In this document: piece by piece, positions 16,730 through 25,494 of the stretch
Layout of the letters: each line of letters begins with the position of its first letter
Numbering within the stretch: the first letter of the stretch is position 1
Assembly (NCBI RefSeq): GCF_000519185.1
Contig: NZ_JAFA01000003.1
Coordinates: 316,583 to 380,582 of the forward strand
Source of the DNA: Paraburkholderia nodosa DSM 21604
Lineage (GTDB): Bacteria; Pseudomonadota; Gammaproteobacteria; Burkholderiales; Burkholderiaceae
Length of the DNA: 64,000 bases
Direction of reading: 5' to 3'
Translations under genes and position numbers: made by a program
The notes under the pieces: model-generated
The model's input: the letters and a program-made list of their open reading frames with translations, nothing else
Databases searched by the model: none
What the model was told of the DNA's origin: nothing

Positions 16730-18209
16730 GCGATGAAGCCGCCAGCAGACGTTCACGCATGATGCGCGCGAGCGTCTGCATGAGCGTGTCGGCGACTTGC
16801 GGCGGCGTTTCCGCATAGCCGAGCAGGAAGCCGTTGTAGCGCGTGGCGTCCGGTGCATCGACGCAATACGCGCTCAACGGCGAGAGATGCAGGCCGTATG
16901 CGCGCGCGGCTTCGCTCACATCGGCGTCGGCGAGCGGCGCGTCGAGGCGTACGCTCAAATGCATGCCGCCCGCGTCCGCCGACACCGTCATCATGCCGGC
17001 CAGATGCTTCTCGATTGCGGCGACCAGGCCGTCGCGGCGCTCTTCATAGAGCTTGCGCATGCGCCGCAAGTGGCGCGCGTAGCGCCCGCTTTCGATGAAT
17101 TCCGCCAGCGCCAGTTGTTCCGCCACGCGCCCCTGGCGCACGAGCGTGTGATGCGCCTGCGCGAACGGCGCCGCCACACGCTGCGGCACGATCATGAAGC
17201 CGATGCGCAGCGCCGGAAAAAGCGTCTTGCTGAACGTGCCGAGATAGATCACGGGTGCGTCGTCGGCGAGGCCCTGGATCGACGGCAGCGGCGGTCCATC
17301 GTGGCGCAGCTCGCTGTCGTAGTCGTCCTCGACGATCCACGCGCCGCACGCACGCGCCTGCTCGATCAGCGCGAGCCGCCGCTCGAGGCTCAGCACGCAA
17401 CCAAGCGGATACTGGTGCGACGGCGTGAGATAAACGAGTCGCGGCGGCCGCTCGCGCCAGTCGTCGGGGCGCGCCGCCATGCCCGCCGCATCGACGCTCA
17501 TCGGCACGAGTTCCAGCCCCGCGGCCGTAAAGGCCACACGCGCGCCGAGGTAGCCTGGATTTTCGATCCACGCGCGCTCGCCCTCGTCCGCGAAGAGACG
17601 CGCGCACAGGTCGAGACTCGACTGCGTACCGTCCGTGACGAACACCTGGCCGGGCTGGCAGCGCACGCCGCGCGACACGCGCACGTATTGCGCAATCGCC
17701 TGACGCAGCGCCGGCATGCCCGCGCTGTCGCCATAGCCGAGATCGTGCGCGCGCAACTCGCGCAATGCGCGCTCGACCGCCGTGCGCCATTGCGCGTAGG
17801 GGAACGCGTCGAGCGCGGGTACGCCCGGGCGCAGCGCTTTCGAACCGTCGCGGCCCGCGCGGCGCGGCGGCAGTTCACGCACGCGGCGCGCAAGCGCAGG
17901 CAAGGGATCTTCGCGCTGCGCGGTGTGGGCAGGCGTCGCCGCTGCGCCGGCGCTGACCGCGTTGACGACCGAACCGTGGCGCGTAGCGCTGACGAAGCCC
18001 TCTTCCACGAGCCGCTCATACGCATAGAGCACCGAATTGCGCGCGATGCCGAGCTGCTCCGCGAGCGCGCGGCTCGACGCGAGGCGCGTGCCGCAGCCAA
18101 TGTCGCCGTCGAGAATCGCGCGGCGCAGGCTCTCGTAAAGCAGGTCCTGCTGCGTAAGTTTGCGCACGGCGCGCTTCGCATAGGCCGTCATCATCAACGC
18201 GTAGTCCAA
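16677..18209 (-). CDS. MocR/PdxR-family regulator (GntR HTH fused to aminotransferase fold)
   Basis: A 510-aa regulator. Residues about 16-80 are a GntR-type winged helix (LYESLRRAILDGDIGCGTRL, then SRALAEQLGIARNSVLYAYE). Residues about 125-480 form an aminotransferase-like domain that binds PLP at Lys328 (YLGTFSKTLFPALRIGF), with the ED-DYDSE segment at 294-300. Such proteins sense PLP or an amine substrate. An upstream inverted repeat overlaps the divergent promoter region shared with the GNAT gene, so that gene and mocR itself are the likely targets. The start could also be Met6 or Met7. Its 3' end runs 53 bp into the convergent reductase gene. Confidence 0.85.
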   Translation of the reverse strand: MDYALMMTAYAKRAVRKLTQQDLLYESLRRAILDGDIGCGTRLASSRALAEQLGIARNSVLYAYERLVEEGFVSATRHGSVVNAVSAGAAATPAHTAQREDPLPALARRVRELPPRRAGRDGSKALRPGVPALDAFPYAQWRTAVERALRELRAHDLGYGDSAGMPALRQAIAQYVRVSRGVRCQPGQVFVTDGTQSSLDLCARLFADEGERAWIENPGYLGARVAFTAAGLELVPMSVDAAGMAARPDDWRERPPRLVYLTPSHQYPLGCVLSLERRLALIEQARACGAWIVEDDYDSELRHDGPPLPSIQGLADDAPVIYLGTFSKTLFPALRIGFMIVPQRVAAPFAQAHHTLVRQGRVAEQLALAEFIESGRYARHLRRMRKLYEERRDGLVAAIEKHLAGMMTVSADAGGMHLSVRLDAPLADADVSEAARAYGLHLSPLSAYCVDAPDATRYNGFLLGYAETPPQVADTLMQTLARIMRERLLAASSLTDGPQSHAEDRALRAS

Positions 18210-18212
18210 ACC

Positions 18213-18260
18213 TGTGGCTCCATTGCTTTTGGTTTCGGTGGGACTAACAATGGTGCCACA
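18213..18260. promoter_or_regulatory. Inverted-repeat operator between mocR and the GNAT gene
   Basis: TGTGGCTCCATTG (18213-18225) and CAATGGTGCCACA (18248-18260) match as reverse complements at 12 of 13 positions. Their centres are 35 bp apart, a spacing suited to a dimeric regulator that bends DNA. The site lies within the 102-bp divergent gap, 4 bp upstream of the mocR start. MocR proteins are known to bind paired sites in such gaps. Confidence 0.7.
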
Positions 18261-18311
18261 AGTCGCTTACGCTTGGGAGTCCGGGCAAGCCTGCCAACAA
18301 GGAGACAACGC

Positions 18312-18776
18312 ATGACCGACACGACGCTGCAAGTCCGCGCCGTCGCACCCGACGATTTCGCTGCATGGCTGCCGCTATGGGACGGCTACAACCGCTTTTA
18401 CGGCCGCTTCGACGCCACTGCGCTGCCGGAACACATCACGCGCACGACCTGGTCGCGCTTCTTCGACGGCTACGAGCCCGTGCACGCGTTCATCGCCGTG
18501 CGCGGCGAGCGCGTGCTCGGCCTCGTGCACTTCATCTATCACCGCAACACGATTCTGGAAGGGCCGATCTGCTATTTGCAGGATCTCTTCACCGTGGAAG
18601 ACGCGCGCGGCCAGGGCGTGGGCCGCGCGCTGATCGAGGCCGTGTATGCGCACGCGAAGGCGTCGAATTCGTCGCGCGTGTACTGGCACACACACGAGAC
18701 GAATCACACGGCGATGCGGCTTTACGACGACGTGGCCGTGAAGCCCGGCTTCGTCATGTACCGCAAGGACGTTTGA
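18312..18776 (+). CDS. GNAT-family N-acetyltransferase
   Basis: A 154-aa single-domain acetyltransferase starting at ATG 18312 behind AAGGAGAC. The acetyl-CoA loop is visible as V-EDARGQGVGRALIE (R/Q-x-x-G-x-G/A), preceded by the beta-4 strand CYLQDLFT, and the C-terminal LYDDVAVKPGFVMYRKDV fits the last strands. The substrate is unknown. Because a MocR regulator is divergent and a polyamine locus lies next door, an amine or amino acid substrate is plausible. Confidence 0.85.
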   Translation: MTDTTLQVRAVAPDDFAAWLPLWDGYNRFYGRFDATALPEHITRTTWSRFFDGYEPVHAFIAVRGERVLGLVHFIYHRNTILEGPICYLQDLFTVEDARGQGVGRALIEAVYAHAKASNSSRVYWHTHETNHTAMRLYDDVAVKPGFVMYRKDV

Positions 18777-18794
18777 CAAGGCATGTGAAGCGAC

Positions 18795-19376
18795 TCAGGC
18801 GAGATCCTTGAGCAACGAGGCGCGCACCTCGCCGTCGATGGTCTGCGTCGGCACGCGGTAATTCGGATGATCGCAGCCTATCGTGAGCGTGGCGCCTTCG
18901 CGCAAGCGCGTTTTCATCTGCGGCGTGAGTTCGAAGCGAACGAAATGCACCGCCGAGGTCTTTTCGGCGTTCTCGCGTTCGAGGTCCTCATCGGCGATCG
19001 CGTAGACGGGCGACTCGCCATCCACCTGCACGAACACGTTGTCCTCGATGCCGATCAGCCGCGCAAGCGCCGCGCGCCGCTCGACTTCACTTTCGTATTC
19101 GAGCTGCATGGTCGCCTTCAGGTTGCCGCCGTCGGGCACGAGCGGCAGATAGGCCGCGAGTTCGCCCTGAATGCCGTCTTCGTCGAAGATCTTTTCGATG
19201 TGCAGCATCTCCTGGATCTGGTAGCGGATCGTGGTCTCGTCCTCGAACAGGAACGTGAGGTGATTGCCGAGCGACACCACACGCTGCTTCTTGTGCTCGA
19301 TGATGCGTTTGCGCATATCGCCCCGCACCCTGGCGTAGGCTTCCAGCGTCAACAGCGAATTTCTCGCGATCGTCAT
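18795..19376 (-). CDS. DUF3501 family protein
   Basis: A 193-aa cytoplasmic protein without membrane segments that I recognise as DUF3501 from its start (LLTLEAYARVRGDMRKRIIE) and from IRYQIQEMLHIEKIFDEDGI. The biochemical function is unknown. It is the third gene of a leftward cluster with a rubrerythrin and a two-cluster Fe-S protein, 39 bp after the latter, and this trio recurs in proteobacteria. A role in peroxide or redox stress is inferred only from the partners. Confidence 0.75.
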   Translation of the reverse strand: MTIARNSLLTLEAYARVRGDMRKRIIEHKKQRVVSLGNHLTFLFEDETTIRYQIQEMLHIEKIFDEDGIQGELAAYLPLVPDGGNLKATMQLEYESEVERRAALARLIGIEDNVFVQVDGESPVYAIADEDLERENAEKTSAVHFVRFELTPQMKTRLREGATLTIGCDHPNYRVPTQTIDGEVRASLLKDLA

Positions 19377-19415
19377 GAGTCGTGCCTCGTGAATGTTGCG
19401 GGTTGGCGTCGGGGC

Positions 19416-20768
19416 CTAAATGCCATAGGCGCGGCGCAGCAAGGTAATGGGGTGAGCGAGCGGCGGCTCGCCTAGCTGGTTCTCCTGGATGCCCTGCGCA
19501 ATGTGATGCCCCGCGAGCTGGCAATCGGACGAGATGAAGTTCGGCCTGGCCTGGCCTGGCTCGGCCTGCCCCATCTGCTTGAACACAGGCGTGCCGATCT
19601 TCATCGACATGGCGTGGAATTCCTTCTTCACGCCGAACGTGCCCGCGTGGCCCGAACAGCGCTCGACCACGGTCACTTTCGTTTCGGGCACGAGCGAAAG
19701 CAGGTCGAACGTCTTGCGGCCGATGTTCTGCACGCGCGCATGACACGGCACGTGATACGACACGTTGCCAAGCGGCGCACGGAAATCGGTCTTGAGCAGG
19801 CCGTCGCGATGACGCGCCACGAGATACTCGAACGGGTCCCAGAAAGCGTCGCTTACGGCTTTCGTGTTGGCGTCGTCGGGGAACATCAGCGGCAGTTCGT
19901 GCTTGTACATGAGCACGCAGCTCGGCACCGCGCCGATCAGCGCATAACCTTCGCGCGCGTAACGCGCGAGCATCGGCATGTTCTGCGACTGCTTGTGCGC
20001 CACGCCCTCCAGATTACCCTGCTCCAGCAGCGGCATGCCGCAGCACCATTCGCTCTTCACCAGCTCGTAGGGAATCTCGTTGTGGTCGAGCACCGCGAGC
20101 AGATCGTGGCCGATGCCGGGCTCGTTGAAGTTCACGTAGCAGGTCGCGTAAATGGCGACCTTGCCCGGCGTGCGTTCGCCGTCGCGCACCTCGCTCGAGG
20201 CCGCGCGTTTTGCAGCGTTACGAAACTTGTGCGTGGCGAAGTCGGGCAGCCACGCCTTGCGATCGACGCCCAGCATGTCTTCCATCGCGCCGCGCATCGC
20301 CTTCGTGTGATTGATGGCGTTGACTGTTTGCGTGACGACGGGAATACCGGCGATCTGGCCGAGCGCGTCGGTATTCGAGAGCACGCGGTCGCGCAGCTTC
20401 ACTTCGCCCTTGCGATAGTGAACGGCCTTGGCGCGCAGCATCAAATGCGGAAAATCCACATTCCACGGATGCGGCGGCACGTAGGGGCACTTCGTCATGT
20501 AGCAGAGATCGCACAGATAGCACTGGTCGACGACCTTGTCGAACGACGCCTTGTCGACGTCGTGCGCTTCGCCGCTATCGGTTTCATCGACGAGATCGAA
20601 CAGCGTGGGAAACGCGCCGCACAGCGACACGCAGCGCCGGCAGCCCGCACAGATATCGAACACCCGCGCGAGTTCCGTGTCGAGCTTGGCCTGGTCGTAA
20701 AAAGCGTCGGAGCGCCAGTCGAGCGGATGGCGGGTGGGCGCTTCGAGACTGCCTTCCTTGTGGGGCAT
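19416..20768 (-). CDS. Fe-S oxidoreductase with two 4Fe-4S clusters and CCG domains (GlpC/HdrD-like)
   Basis: A 450-aa protein. Cys40, 43, 46 and 50 and Cys83, 86, 89 and 94 form two ferredoxin-type 4Fe-4S sites. Two cysteine-rich CCG-type segments follow (SEWCCGMPLLEQG and VPCHARVQNIG with VERCSGHAGTFG), as in heterodisulfide reductase and GlpC subunits. No membrane helix is seen. It lies between a rubrerythrin and a DUF3501 gene, so it may carry electrons to the rubrerythrin diiron site or to an unknown acceptor. The ATG at 20768 follows AAGGAGACGTC. Confidence 0.8.
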   Translation of the reverse strand: MPHKEGSLEAPTRHPLDWRSDAFYDQAKLDTELARVFDICAGCRRCVSLCGAFPTLFDLVDETDSGEAHDVDKASFDKVVDQCYLCDLCYMTKCPYVPPHPWNVDFPHLMLRAKAVHYRKGEVKLRDRVLSNTDALGQIAGIPVVTQTVNAINHTKAMRGAMEDMLGVDRKAWLPDFATHKFRNAAKRAASSEVRDGERTPGKVAIYATCYVNFNEPGIGHDLLAVLDHNEIPYELVKSEWCCGMPLLEQGNLEGVAHKQSQNMPMLARYAREGYALIGAVPSCVLMYKHELPLMFPDDANTKAVSDAFWDPFEYLVARHRDGLLKTDFRAPLGNVSYHVPCHARVQNIGRKTFDLLSLVPETKVTVVERCSGHAGTFGVKKEFHAMSMKIGTPVFKQMGQAEPGQARPNFISSDCQLAGHHIAQGIQENQLGEPPLAHPITLLRRAYGI

Positions 20769-20913
20769 GACGTCTCCTTCTTTTATTTATCAGCCAAATA
20801 CGCGGCTAGGTGGGCGCGCGCGAACGCGCGCCGGTGCTTGCCCGGCACGCGAAACAAAAAGCGCGCGCGTCATGGGTGCCTGCCGTCAGGCACGCGGCGA
20901 CGCTCAATCCGCC

Positions 20914-21336
20914 TCAATCCGCCAGCACGTCCAGCGCCTTCGTATAGCGGTTGGCGTGGCTGCGCTCCGCCTTGGCCAGTGTCTCGAACCAGTTCGCGAT
21001 TTCGTCGAAGCCTTCGTCGCGCGCAACCTTGGCCATGCCGGGGTACATGTCGGTGTATTCGTGCGTTTCGCCCGCAATGGCCGCCTGCAGATTCTGACGC
21101 GAGGTGCCGAACGGCAGCCCGGTTGCCGGGTCGCCTACCGCTTCCAGATATTCGAGGTGGCCGTGCGCGTGGCCGGTTTCGCCTTCAGCGGTCGAGCGAA
21201 ACAGCGCCGCGACATCGTTTTGTCCTTCTACGTCGGCCTTGGCTGCGAAATACAGATAACGGCGGTTGGCCTGTGATTCGCCGGCAAATGCATCCTTGAG
21301 GTTCTGTTCCGTCTTCGAGCCCTTTAGCTGTGCCAT
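20914..21336 (-). CDS. Rubrerythrin (diiron peroxidase without rubredoxin domain)
   Basis: A 140-aa ferritin-like four-helix protein. The four helices carry iron-ligand Glu/His residues in [46 protein letters not shown] and [14 protein letters not shown]. It ends without the C-terminal CxxC rubredoxin domain of classic rubrerythrin, so an external electron donor is needed; the next gene could be that donor. The start at 21336 is set by GGAGG seven bases upstream; a longer frame to 21381 lacks such a signal. It is separated from the Fe-S gene by 145 bp. Confidence 0.85.
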   Translation of the reverse strand: MAQLKGSKTEQNLKDAFAGESQANRRYLYFAAKADVEGQNDVAALFRSTAEGETGHAHGHLEYLEAVGDPATGLPFGTSRQNLQAAIAGETHEYTDMYPGMAKVARDEGFDEIANWFETLAKAERSHANRYTKALDVLAD

Positions 21337-21643
21337 CTGTGCCTCCATCGTTCGACCTGAAATGTGGGGACGCGACGCCATTCGCCTTCGTGCAATGCAG
21401 CATGCGTGGGCGAGTTCGCCGCACTATTAATCTAGGTTGTGGCGTTTGCGTTCCCAATTGTGAATTTCAATCCCGGCGATAGCGTAGCCGGGTTTACGCG
21501 GGCAGAAACGAGCGCAAACAGGGCCGCTGCAGGCACGCGCCATGCACGCGACCATCTGTCCTGCACTCTTCACTTTGCGCGCGCGCGGAGTCGTCCTAGA
21601 CTTGGAAATTGCCGACGCGCCCGATCAATTTTGCGGAGATGCC

Positions 21644-22003
21644 ATGCGACTTACGATCTTGATCAACGGTTCCGATCCGACCGTCAATCACGACTATGCA
21701 GTGCTCTGGCTCGACACCGACCAGCAACGCTGGTCCCGCGAGTCTCACGAAGGGATCGACCTGCCAGAATGGGGTGAATTGCGCGACACGAATGGTGTCA
21801 CATCGCTGTGCGCACCGCTCGAAAACGAGCCGCTGTGCACGCTACGCGGCCTGCACGTGAACCGCCGCCAGGAAATCAGTTCCGCACACGGCGACGCGAC
21901 ATGGTCGTGCGAAACCTCGCACTCGCCGATGGAAGGCCAATGGCGCCTCCAGGCCGTGGACCGCCAGATGGTCCGCGCCGAGCATTCGCTTTTTGCAGGC
22001 TGA
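21644..22003 (+). CDS. Small conserved protein, DUF3564-like
   Basis: A 119-aa cytoplasmic protein (MRLTILINGSDPTVNHDYAV at the start). I recognise it as probably DUF3564, a family largely limited to Burkholderia and relatives. It has no membrane segment and no catalytic motif that I can name; it is rich in Trp and acidic residues. The ATG at 21644 sits behind GCGGAGAT, and an upstream in-frame ATG would add a low-quality 34-residue extension. A strong terminator follows. Function unknown. Confidence 0.65.
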   Translation: MRLTILINGSDPTVNHDYAVLWLDTDQQRWSRESHEGIDLPEWGELRDTNGVTSLCAPLENEPLCTLRGLHVNRRQEISSAHGDATWSCETSHSPMEGQWRLQAVDRQMVRAEHSLFAG

Positions 22004-22121
22004 GTCGTTGTTGATGACTTGACCGATTGAATGCAGGCGGCATCATTTGCCGCCTCGCTCCTCGCGCAGCAACGCAACGCTGCCGCGCTCATTGCCTCTG
22101 TTTGTGCGTCACCTCTCGCTT

Positions 22122-22153
22122 GCGCCCGCCCTTGAGCGGGCGCGCGTTTTTTT
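22122..22153 (+). terminator. Intrinsic terminator after the DUF3564-like gene
   Basis: GCGCCCGC and GCGGGCGC are perfect 8-bp arms around a 6-nt loop, followed by CGCG and a run of seven T. It lies 118 bp after the stop codon and separates this gene from the endonuclease gene. Confidence 0.8.
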
Positions 22154-22245
22154 GCGCCGCGTTTTTCTCCCGCCTCCACGCGCCGCCATGTGCCCGCTAT
22201 ACTTTCAGCCCGCTTGATCCCACCCCAGTCCAGCCTGTCCTTTCG

Positions 22246-23034
22246 ATGAAGAAGCTGTTTGCCTCGCTTGTTGCCTCCCTGCTGCTCGCCGCCGCGAGCC
22301 ATGCAATCGCCGCACCGGCCTGTTCGCAATTCGTGCCCGACGGCCAGTTCCCGACGCTCACGAATCAGCGCATGGCGCCGAAAACGCGCATGCTCTGCTA
22401 TTCGGATTTTGTCGTGCTGCATTCGGGCGTCACGCACGGGCCGCTGTGGTCCGCCGAGCATCTCACGCGCGATCACCTCGAAGCCGCGAAGGACATGACG
22501 CGCACGAACCGCTTCTTCGAAGACGACCGCCTGCCCGAAGGCGAAGGCGCGACGCTCGCCGACTACAAGCGCAGCGGCTTCGACCGAGGCCACATGAGCC
22601 CCGCGGGCAACCGCTGGAACGCACAGGCCATGGCGGAATCGTTTTCACTCGCCAACATGGTTCCGCAGAATCGCGACAACAACCAGCGCCTTTGGGCCCA
22701 TATCGAAACCGCCGTGCGCAAGCTCGCGTCGAAGTATGGCGAAGCGTATGTCGTGACTGGCCCACTCTTCACGGGCGCACAGCTCCAGACGATCGGCGCG
22801 GCGCGCGTGCTCGTGCCCACGCAGATCTTCAAGGTCGTGTACGTGCCTTCGCAGCAGCTCGCGTTCGCAATCGTCGCGGACAATACGGCTGTCGATCGCT
22901 ACGACGTGCGCTCGGTACGCGATCTCGAAGCGCAGAGCGGCATTGCGTTCCCGGGCATTCCGGCGAATGTCGCGGCAAAGGAAAAAGTCTCGTTCAATGG
23001 CCGCGGCTTTGCCGTGAGCAAATGGGGCTGGTAG
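22246..23034 (+). CDS. Secreted DNA/RNA non-specific endonuclease (DRGH family)
   Basis: A 262-aa protein with a signal peptide cut near residue 23 (LLLAAASHAIAAPA). The beta-beta-alpha metal nuclease core is shown by D113-R-G-H116 in FDRGHMSPAGNRW, where His116 is the general base, and by NMVPQNRDNNQRLW with the metal-binding Asn. Length matches the NucA/Serratia nuclease family. It should act in the periplasm or outside the cell on nucleic acids, perhaps for phosphate or nucleotide scavenging. The ATG at 22246 was chosen because it begins the signal peptide; the frame stays open further upstream. Confidence 0.88.
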   Translation: MKKLFASLVASLLLAAASHAIAAPACSQFVPDGQFPTLTNQRMAPKTRMLCYSDFVVLHSGVTHGPLWSAEHLTRDHLEAAKDMTRTNRFFEDDRLPEGEGATLADYKRSGFDRGHMSPAGNRWNAQAMAESFSLANMVPQNRDNNQRLWAHIETAVRKLASKYGEAYVVTGPLFTGAQLQTIGAARVLVPTQIFKVVYVPSQQLAFAIVADNTAVDRYDVRSVRDLEAQSGIAFPGIPANVAAKEKVSFNGRGFAVSKWGW

Positions 23035-23068
23035 GCGCGCCCCCGTCACGCAAAAGGAGGATCAAACG

Positions 23069-23329
23069 GTGTTCGACGCATACGCAAACGACAACGACGT
23101 GCTTAACGTACAAGGCGACGCGCTCACGCTCACGAACGGCACGACGCGCGTGACGCTCGCCGGCACGCTGGAACTCACGCGCGACAAGCGCGGGCTCGCC
23201 GCCGCGCTGGCGCTGAAGGCGGCGCTCGATGACGTCGTGAAGAAACTGCAGGCCGACCCGCACCTGCCCGCGAAGGTCGCCGACGAGCCGGACCAGAAGC
23301 CCGGCGTCGTCGACAATCCGTTCAACTGA
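23069..23329 (+). CDS. Small hypothetical protein (86 aa)
   Basis: A GTG-initiated 86-aa frame behind a very good AAAGGAGG at 8-nt spacing, 34 bp after the nuclease stop, with normal codon bias. The first half looks like beta strands (LNVQGDALTLTNGTTRVTLA) and the second half like a helix (AAALALKAALDDVVKKLQAD), ending in a Pro/Asp tail. No family recognised. It has no signal peptide, so it is unlikely to be a periplasmic nuclease inhibitor, though a cytoplasmic inhibitor remains possible. Confidence 0.6.
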   Translation: MFDAYANDNDVLNVQGDALTLTNGTTRVTLAGTLELTRDKRGLAAALALKAALDDVVKKLQADPHLPAKVADEPDQKPGVVDNPFN

Positions 23330-23353
23330 TCAGGCGCGCGCGAAACGTGCGCG

Positions 23354-24595
23354 TTAGAACGGCTTGCCTTCGCTCTCGCTCCAGGCGCGCGCCATGAGCG
23401 TGTTCGAGGGCAGCGTTTCGTCGAGCAGCTTCTTCGCGCTCTGCGCGCCCGCAATCGGCAGGCCGGTGGGATCGATCGCGCCGATCTGCGCGAGCACCGA
23501 AGCCTGGTCCCAATAGATGTGCTCGTTGTAGAGCTTGTTGCCGCGAAAGCAGATCACGGCGAGCATCGGCACTTCGAAGTATTTGCCCGTGGGCGCGAGG
23601 CCCGGGAGCAGCCAGTCGATCTCGCGGTCATGCGTGCAGCAGAAGATGAACTCGTCCACCACGCGGTCCGAGCCGATCGTGCGCGAGATCGGGATCAGGC
23701 GCGTGTCCTCCGGGTTCGAATGCACGAAATGGTGCGTGTAGAAGCGCTTGAGCTCGTCGTGGCCTACGCCGCCCGTCATCGTGGGAATGTGGTTGACGTA
23801 GGGCTGCGCGACCATGGTCGGCATCACGTCGCTCGGGTTGCGCGCCACGAACTCGTGATAGCAGTGCTCTTCCCACAGCGCGTTGAAGTCGTAGATCGGG
23901 CCGAGCACCCGGCGCAGCATGGCGAGCGTGCGCGAGTAGGCCATCATCGTGGCGGGCTTGTCGTATGTCTTGCGCGAAGACGAAGCGAACGCGTGATCGC
24001 AACCCGGATACGTATACAGCTCGACGCCAGGCTTGCCTGCCAGCGCCTGCGCAATGCGCTCGCGCGTGGCGGCGTCGCAGTGGGCGTCGTCGGCGCCGAA
24101 GTGCAGCATCAACGGACACGTGATGCGCGAGGCTTCGTCCAGATGGTTTTCGAGGCCCACGGCGTAATAACCGATCGCGCAATCGACATCGGTGCGTGTC
24201 GCGCTCAGGTACGCCAGCTTGCCGCCCAGGCAGAAACCCACCACGCCGACCTTGCCGCGATGCTGCGCGTGCCCGCGCAGCGCGGCGAGCGTTTGCGCCA
24301 CGTCCTGCATCGCGAGATCGACGTCGAAGCGCTCATAGAGCGAGAACGCCTTCTGCGCGTCGGCGCCTTCGTAGCCGAGATCGACGTTCGGCTCCAGACG
24401 CCAGAACAGGTCCGGCACCATCACGACGTAGCCTTCTTCGGCGTAGCGGTCGGCGAGCGCGCGCATATAGCCGTTCACGCCGAAGATCTCCTGCAGCAAC
24501 ACGAGGCCGGGGCCGCTGCCCTCGGGCGGCAGCGCCGTGTAGGCGCGGAATTCGCCGCCGTCGTGCGACTTCACCTGGGTCCATTGTCCGTTCAT
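23354..24595 (-). CDS. Dienelactone hydrolase fused to a SnoaL/NTF2-like domain
   Basis: A 413-aa fusion. Residues 1-230 are an alpha/beta hydrolase of the dienelactone hydrolase type, with nucleophile Cys122 in VGFCLGGK, Asp169/170 in HFGADDAHCD, His201 in GCDHAF, and Glu36 in LLQEIFGVN. Residues about 240-395 are an NTF2/SnoaL-like fold (WEEHCYHEFVARNPSDVMPT, then VVDEFIFCCTHDREIDWLLPG). The family opens cyclic lactones in ring-cleavage pathways, but no other aromatic-degradation gene is nearby, so the substrate is unknown. Standalone dienelactone hydrolases are about 240 aa. Confidence 0.82.
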   Translation of the reverse strand: MNGQWTQVKSHDGGEFRAYTALPPEGSGPGLVLLQEIFGVNGYMRALADRYAEEGYVVMVPDLFWRLEPNVDLGYEGADAQKAFSLYERFDVDLAMQDVAQTLAALRGHAQHRGKVGVVGFCLGGKLAYLSATRTDVDCAIGYYAVGLENHLDEASRITCPLMLHFGADDAHCDAATRERIAQALAGKPGVELYTYPGCDHAFASSSRKTYDKPATMMAYSRTLAMLRRVLGPIYDFNALWEEHCYHEFVARNPSDVMPTMVAQPYVNHIPTMTGGVGHDELKRFYTHHFVHSNPEDTRLIPISRTIGSDRVVDEFIFCCTHDREIDWLLPGLAPTGKYFEVPMLAVICFRGNKLYNEHIYWDQASVLAQIGAIDPTGLPIAGAQSAKKLLDETLPSNTLMARAWSESEGKPF

Positions 24596-24675
24596 TGGGG
24601 CTGTCTCCTCTCCTGGGTGCAGTTAGTTGCCGTAGGTTAGCGTCGATCTCGCGCCGCTGCAGCGCGTCGAACCAT

Positions 24676-25317
24676 TCACGCCGCGCCGAAGCCGCCCGCC
24701 GCCGCGAGCGGCGGCAGCGCCGACTCGCCGCGTATCCACGCATACTGCGCCAGCTCGGCCATTTCCTTGTCGCCGCGGCTGTCGCCATAAGCGTAGAGCG
24801 TGGCGGGCGCGTTCGTCCCCCACCACGCGCGCAGCCGCGCGACCTTTTCCGGCCCCCAGCAGTTGTTGCCCGCCAGATGGCCCGTGTATATGCCATCGCG
24901 CCATTCGAGCTCGCTCGAAAGCACGGTGCCGATGCCGACTGTCTTTGCCCACATGCGCAGATAGATCGACGGCGACGCGCTCACCAGCACGACCTCATGC
25001 CCGAGCGCCTGGTGTTCGGCCACGCGCGCGAGCATGTCGGGGCGCAACAGTGCGGGGAGACGGCGCTCGACGAAGCGCTGCGCGGCCGCTTCGAGCGCCT
25101 CGCGGCGCACGGGCCCCAGCGCGGCGTACAGGAAGCGCGCCTTGGTCGGCCCGCGCGGCGACCAGCCGAGCGGGACGCCGATGAGCGCAGGCAGGCAGCG
25201 CAGCGCGGCGGCGGTGAAGCGGGCGGGGCCGGCGGCGTCGAGCATGAACGCGCGAAAGCTGTCGGACGTGGTGATGGTGCCATCAAAGTCGAATGCGGCG
25301 ACGACGCGGTCGTTCAT
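24676..25317 (-). CDS. HAD-superfamily IB phosphatase (phosphoserine phosphatase-like)
   Basis: A 213-aa HAD phosphatase. Motif I is AAFDFDGTIT (nucleophile Asp10, acid/base Asp12), motif II is VVLVSASPS, and motif III/IV is YAYGDSRGDKEM, which binds magnesium. The spacing between motifs I and II fits the C1-capped IB group that includes SerB-like and lysophosphatidate phosphatases. The frame stays open to 25455, but the start at 25317 places motif I at the usual distance from the N-terminus. No strong Shine-Dalgarno sequence is visible. The substrate is not determined. Confidence 0.8.
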   Translation of the reverse strand: MNDRVVAAFDFDGTITTSDSFRAFMLDAAGPARFTAAALRCLPALIGVPLGWSPRGPTKARFLYAALGPVRREALEAAAQRFVERRLPALLRPDMLARVAEHQALGHEVVLVSASPSIYLRMWAKTVGIGTVLSSELEWRDGIYTGHLAGNNCWGPEKVARLRAWWGTNAPATLYAYGDSRGDKEMAELAQYAWIRGESALPPLAAAGGFGAA

Positions 25318-25494
25318 GAAGCGATATGAGCCTGACGTGGAAGGGAAAAGCGACGCGGCTGGGCGCGCCGAACGGGCGTCATTGTCGGCGCAAACGCGAT
25401 CCGGCTGCAACGCGGCCCAGGCGCGCTGCGCAATGTTGACGTAATTCGTCAACATGTATCGATATGGACGTGCATGGATGCCGAGGCCTTAGCG

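Noticed and set aside
20813..20832. GC hairpin (GGCGCGCG-CGAA-CGCGCGCC) between rubrerythrin and Fe-S genes
   Set aside because: Simple alternating GC makes such pairing likely by chance, and there is no T-run on the minus strand, so a terminator call is not supported.
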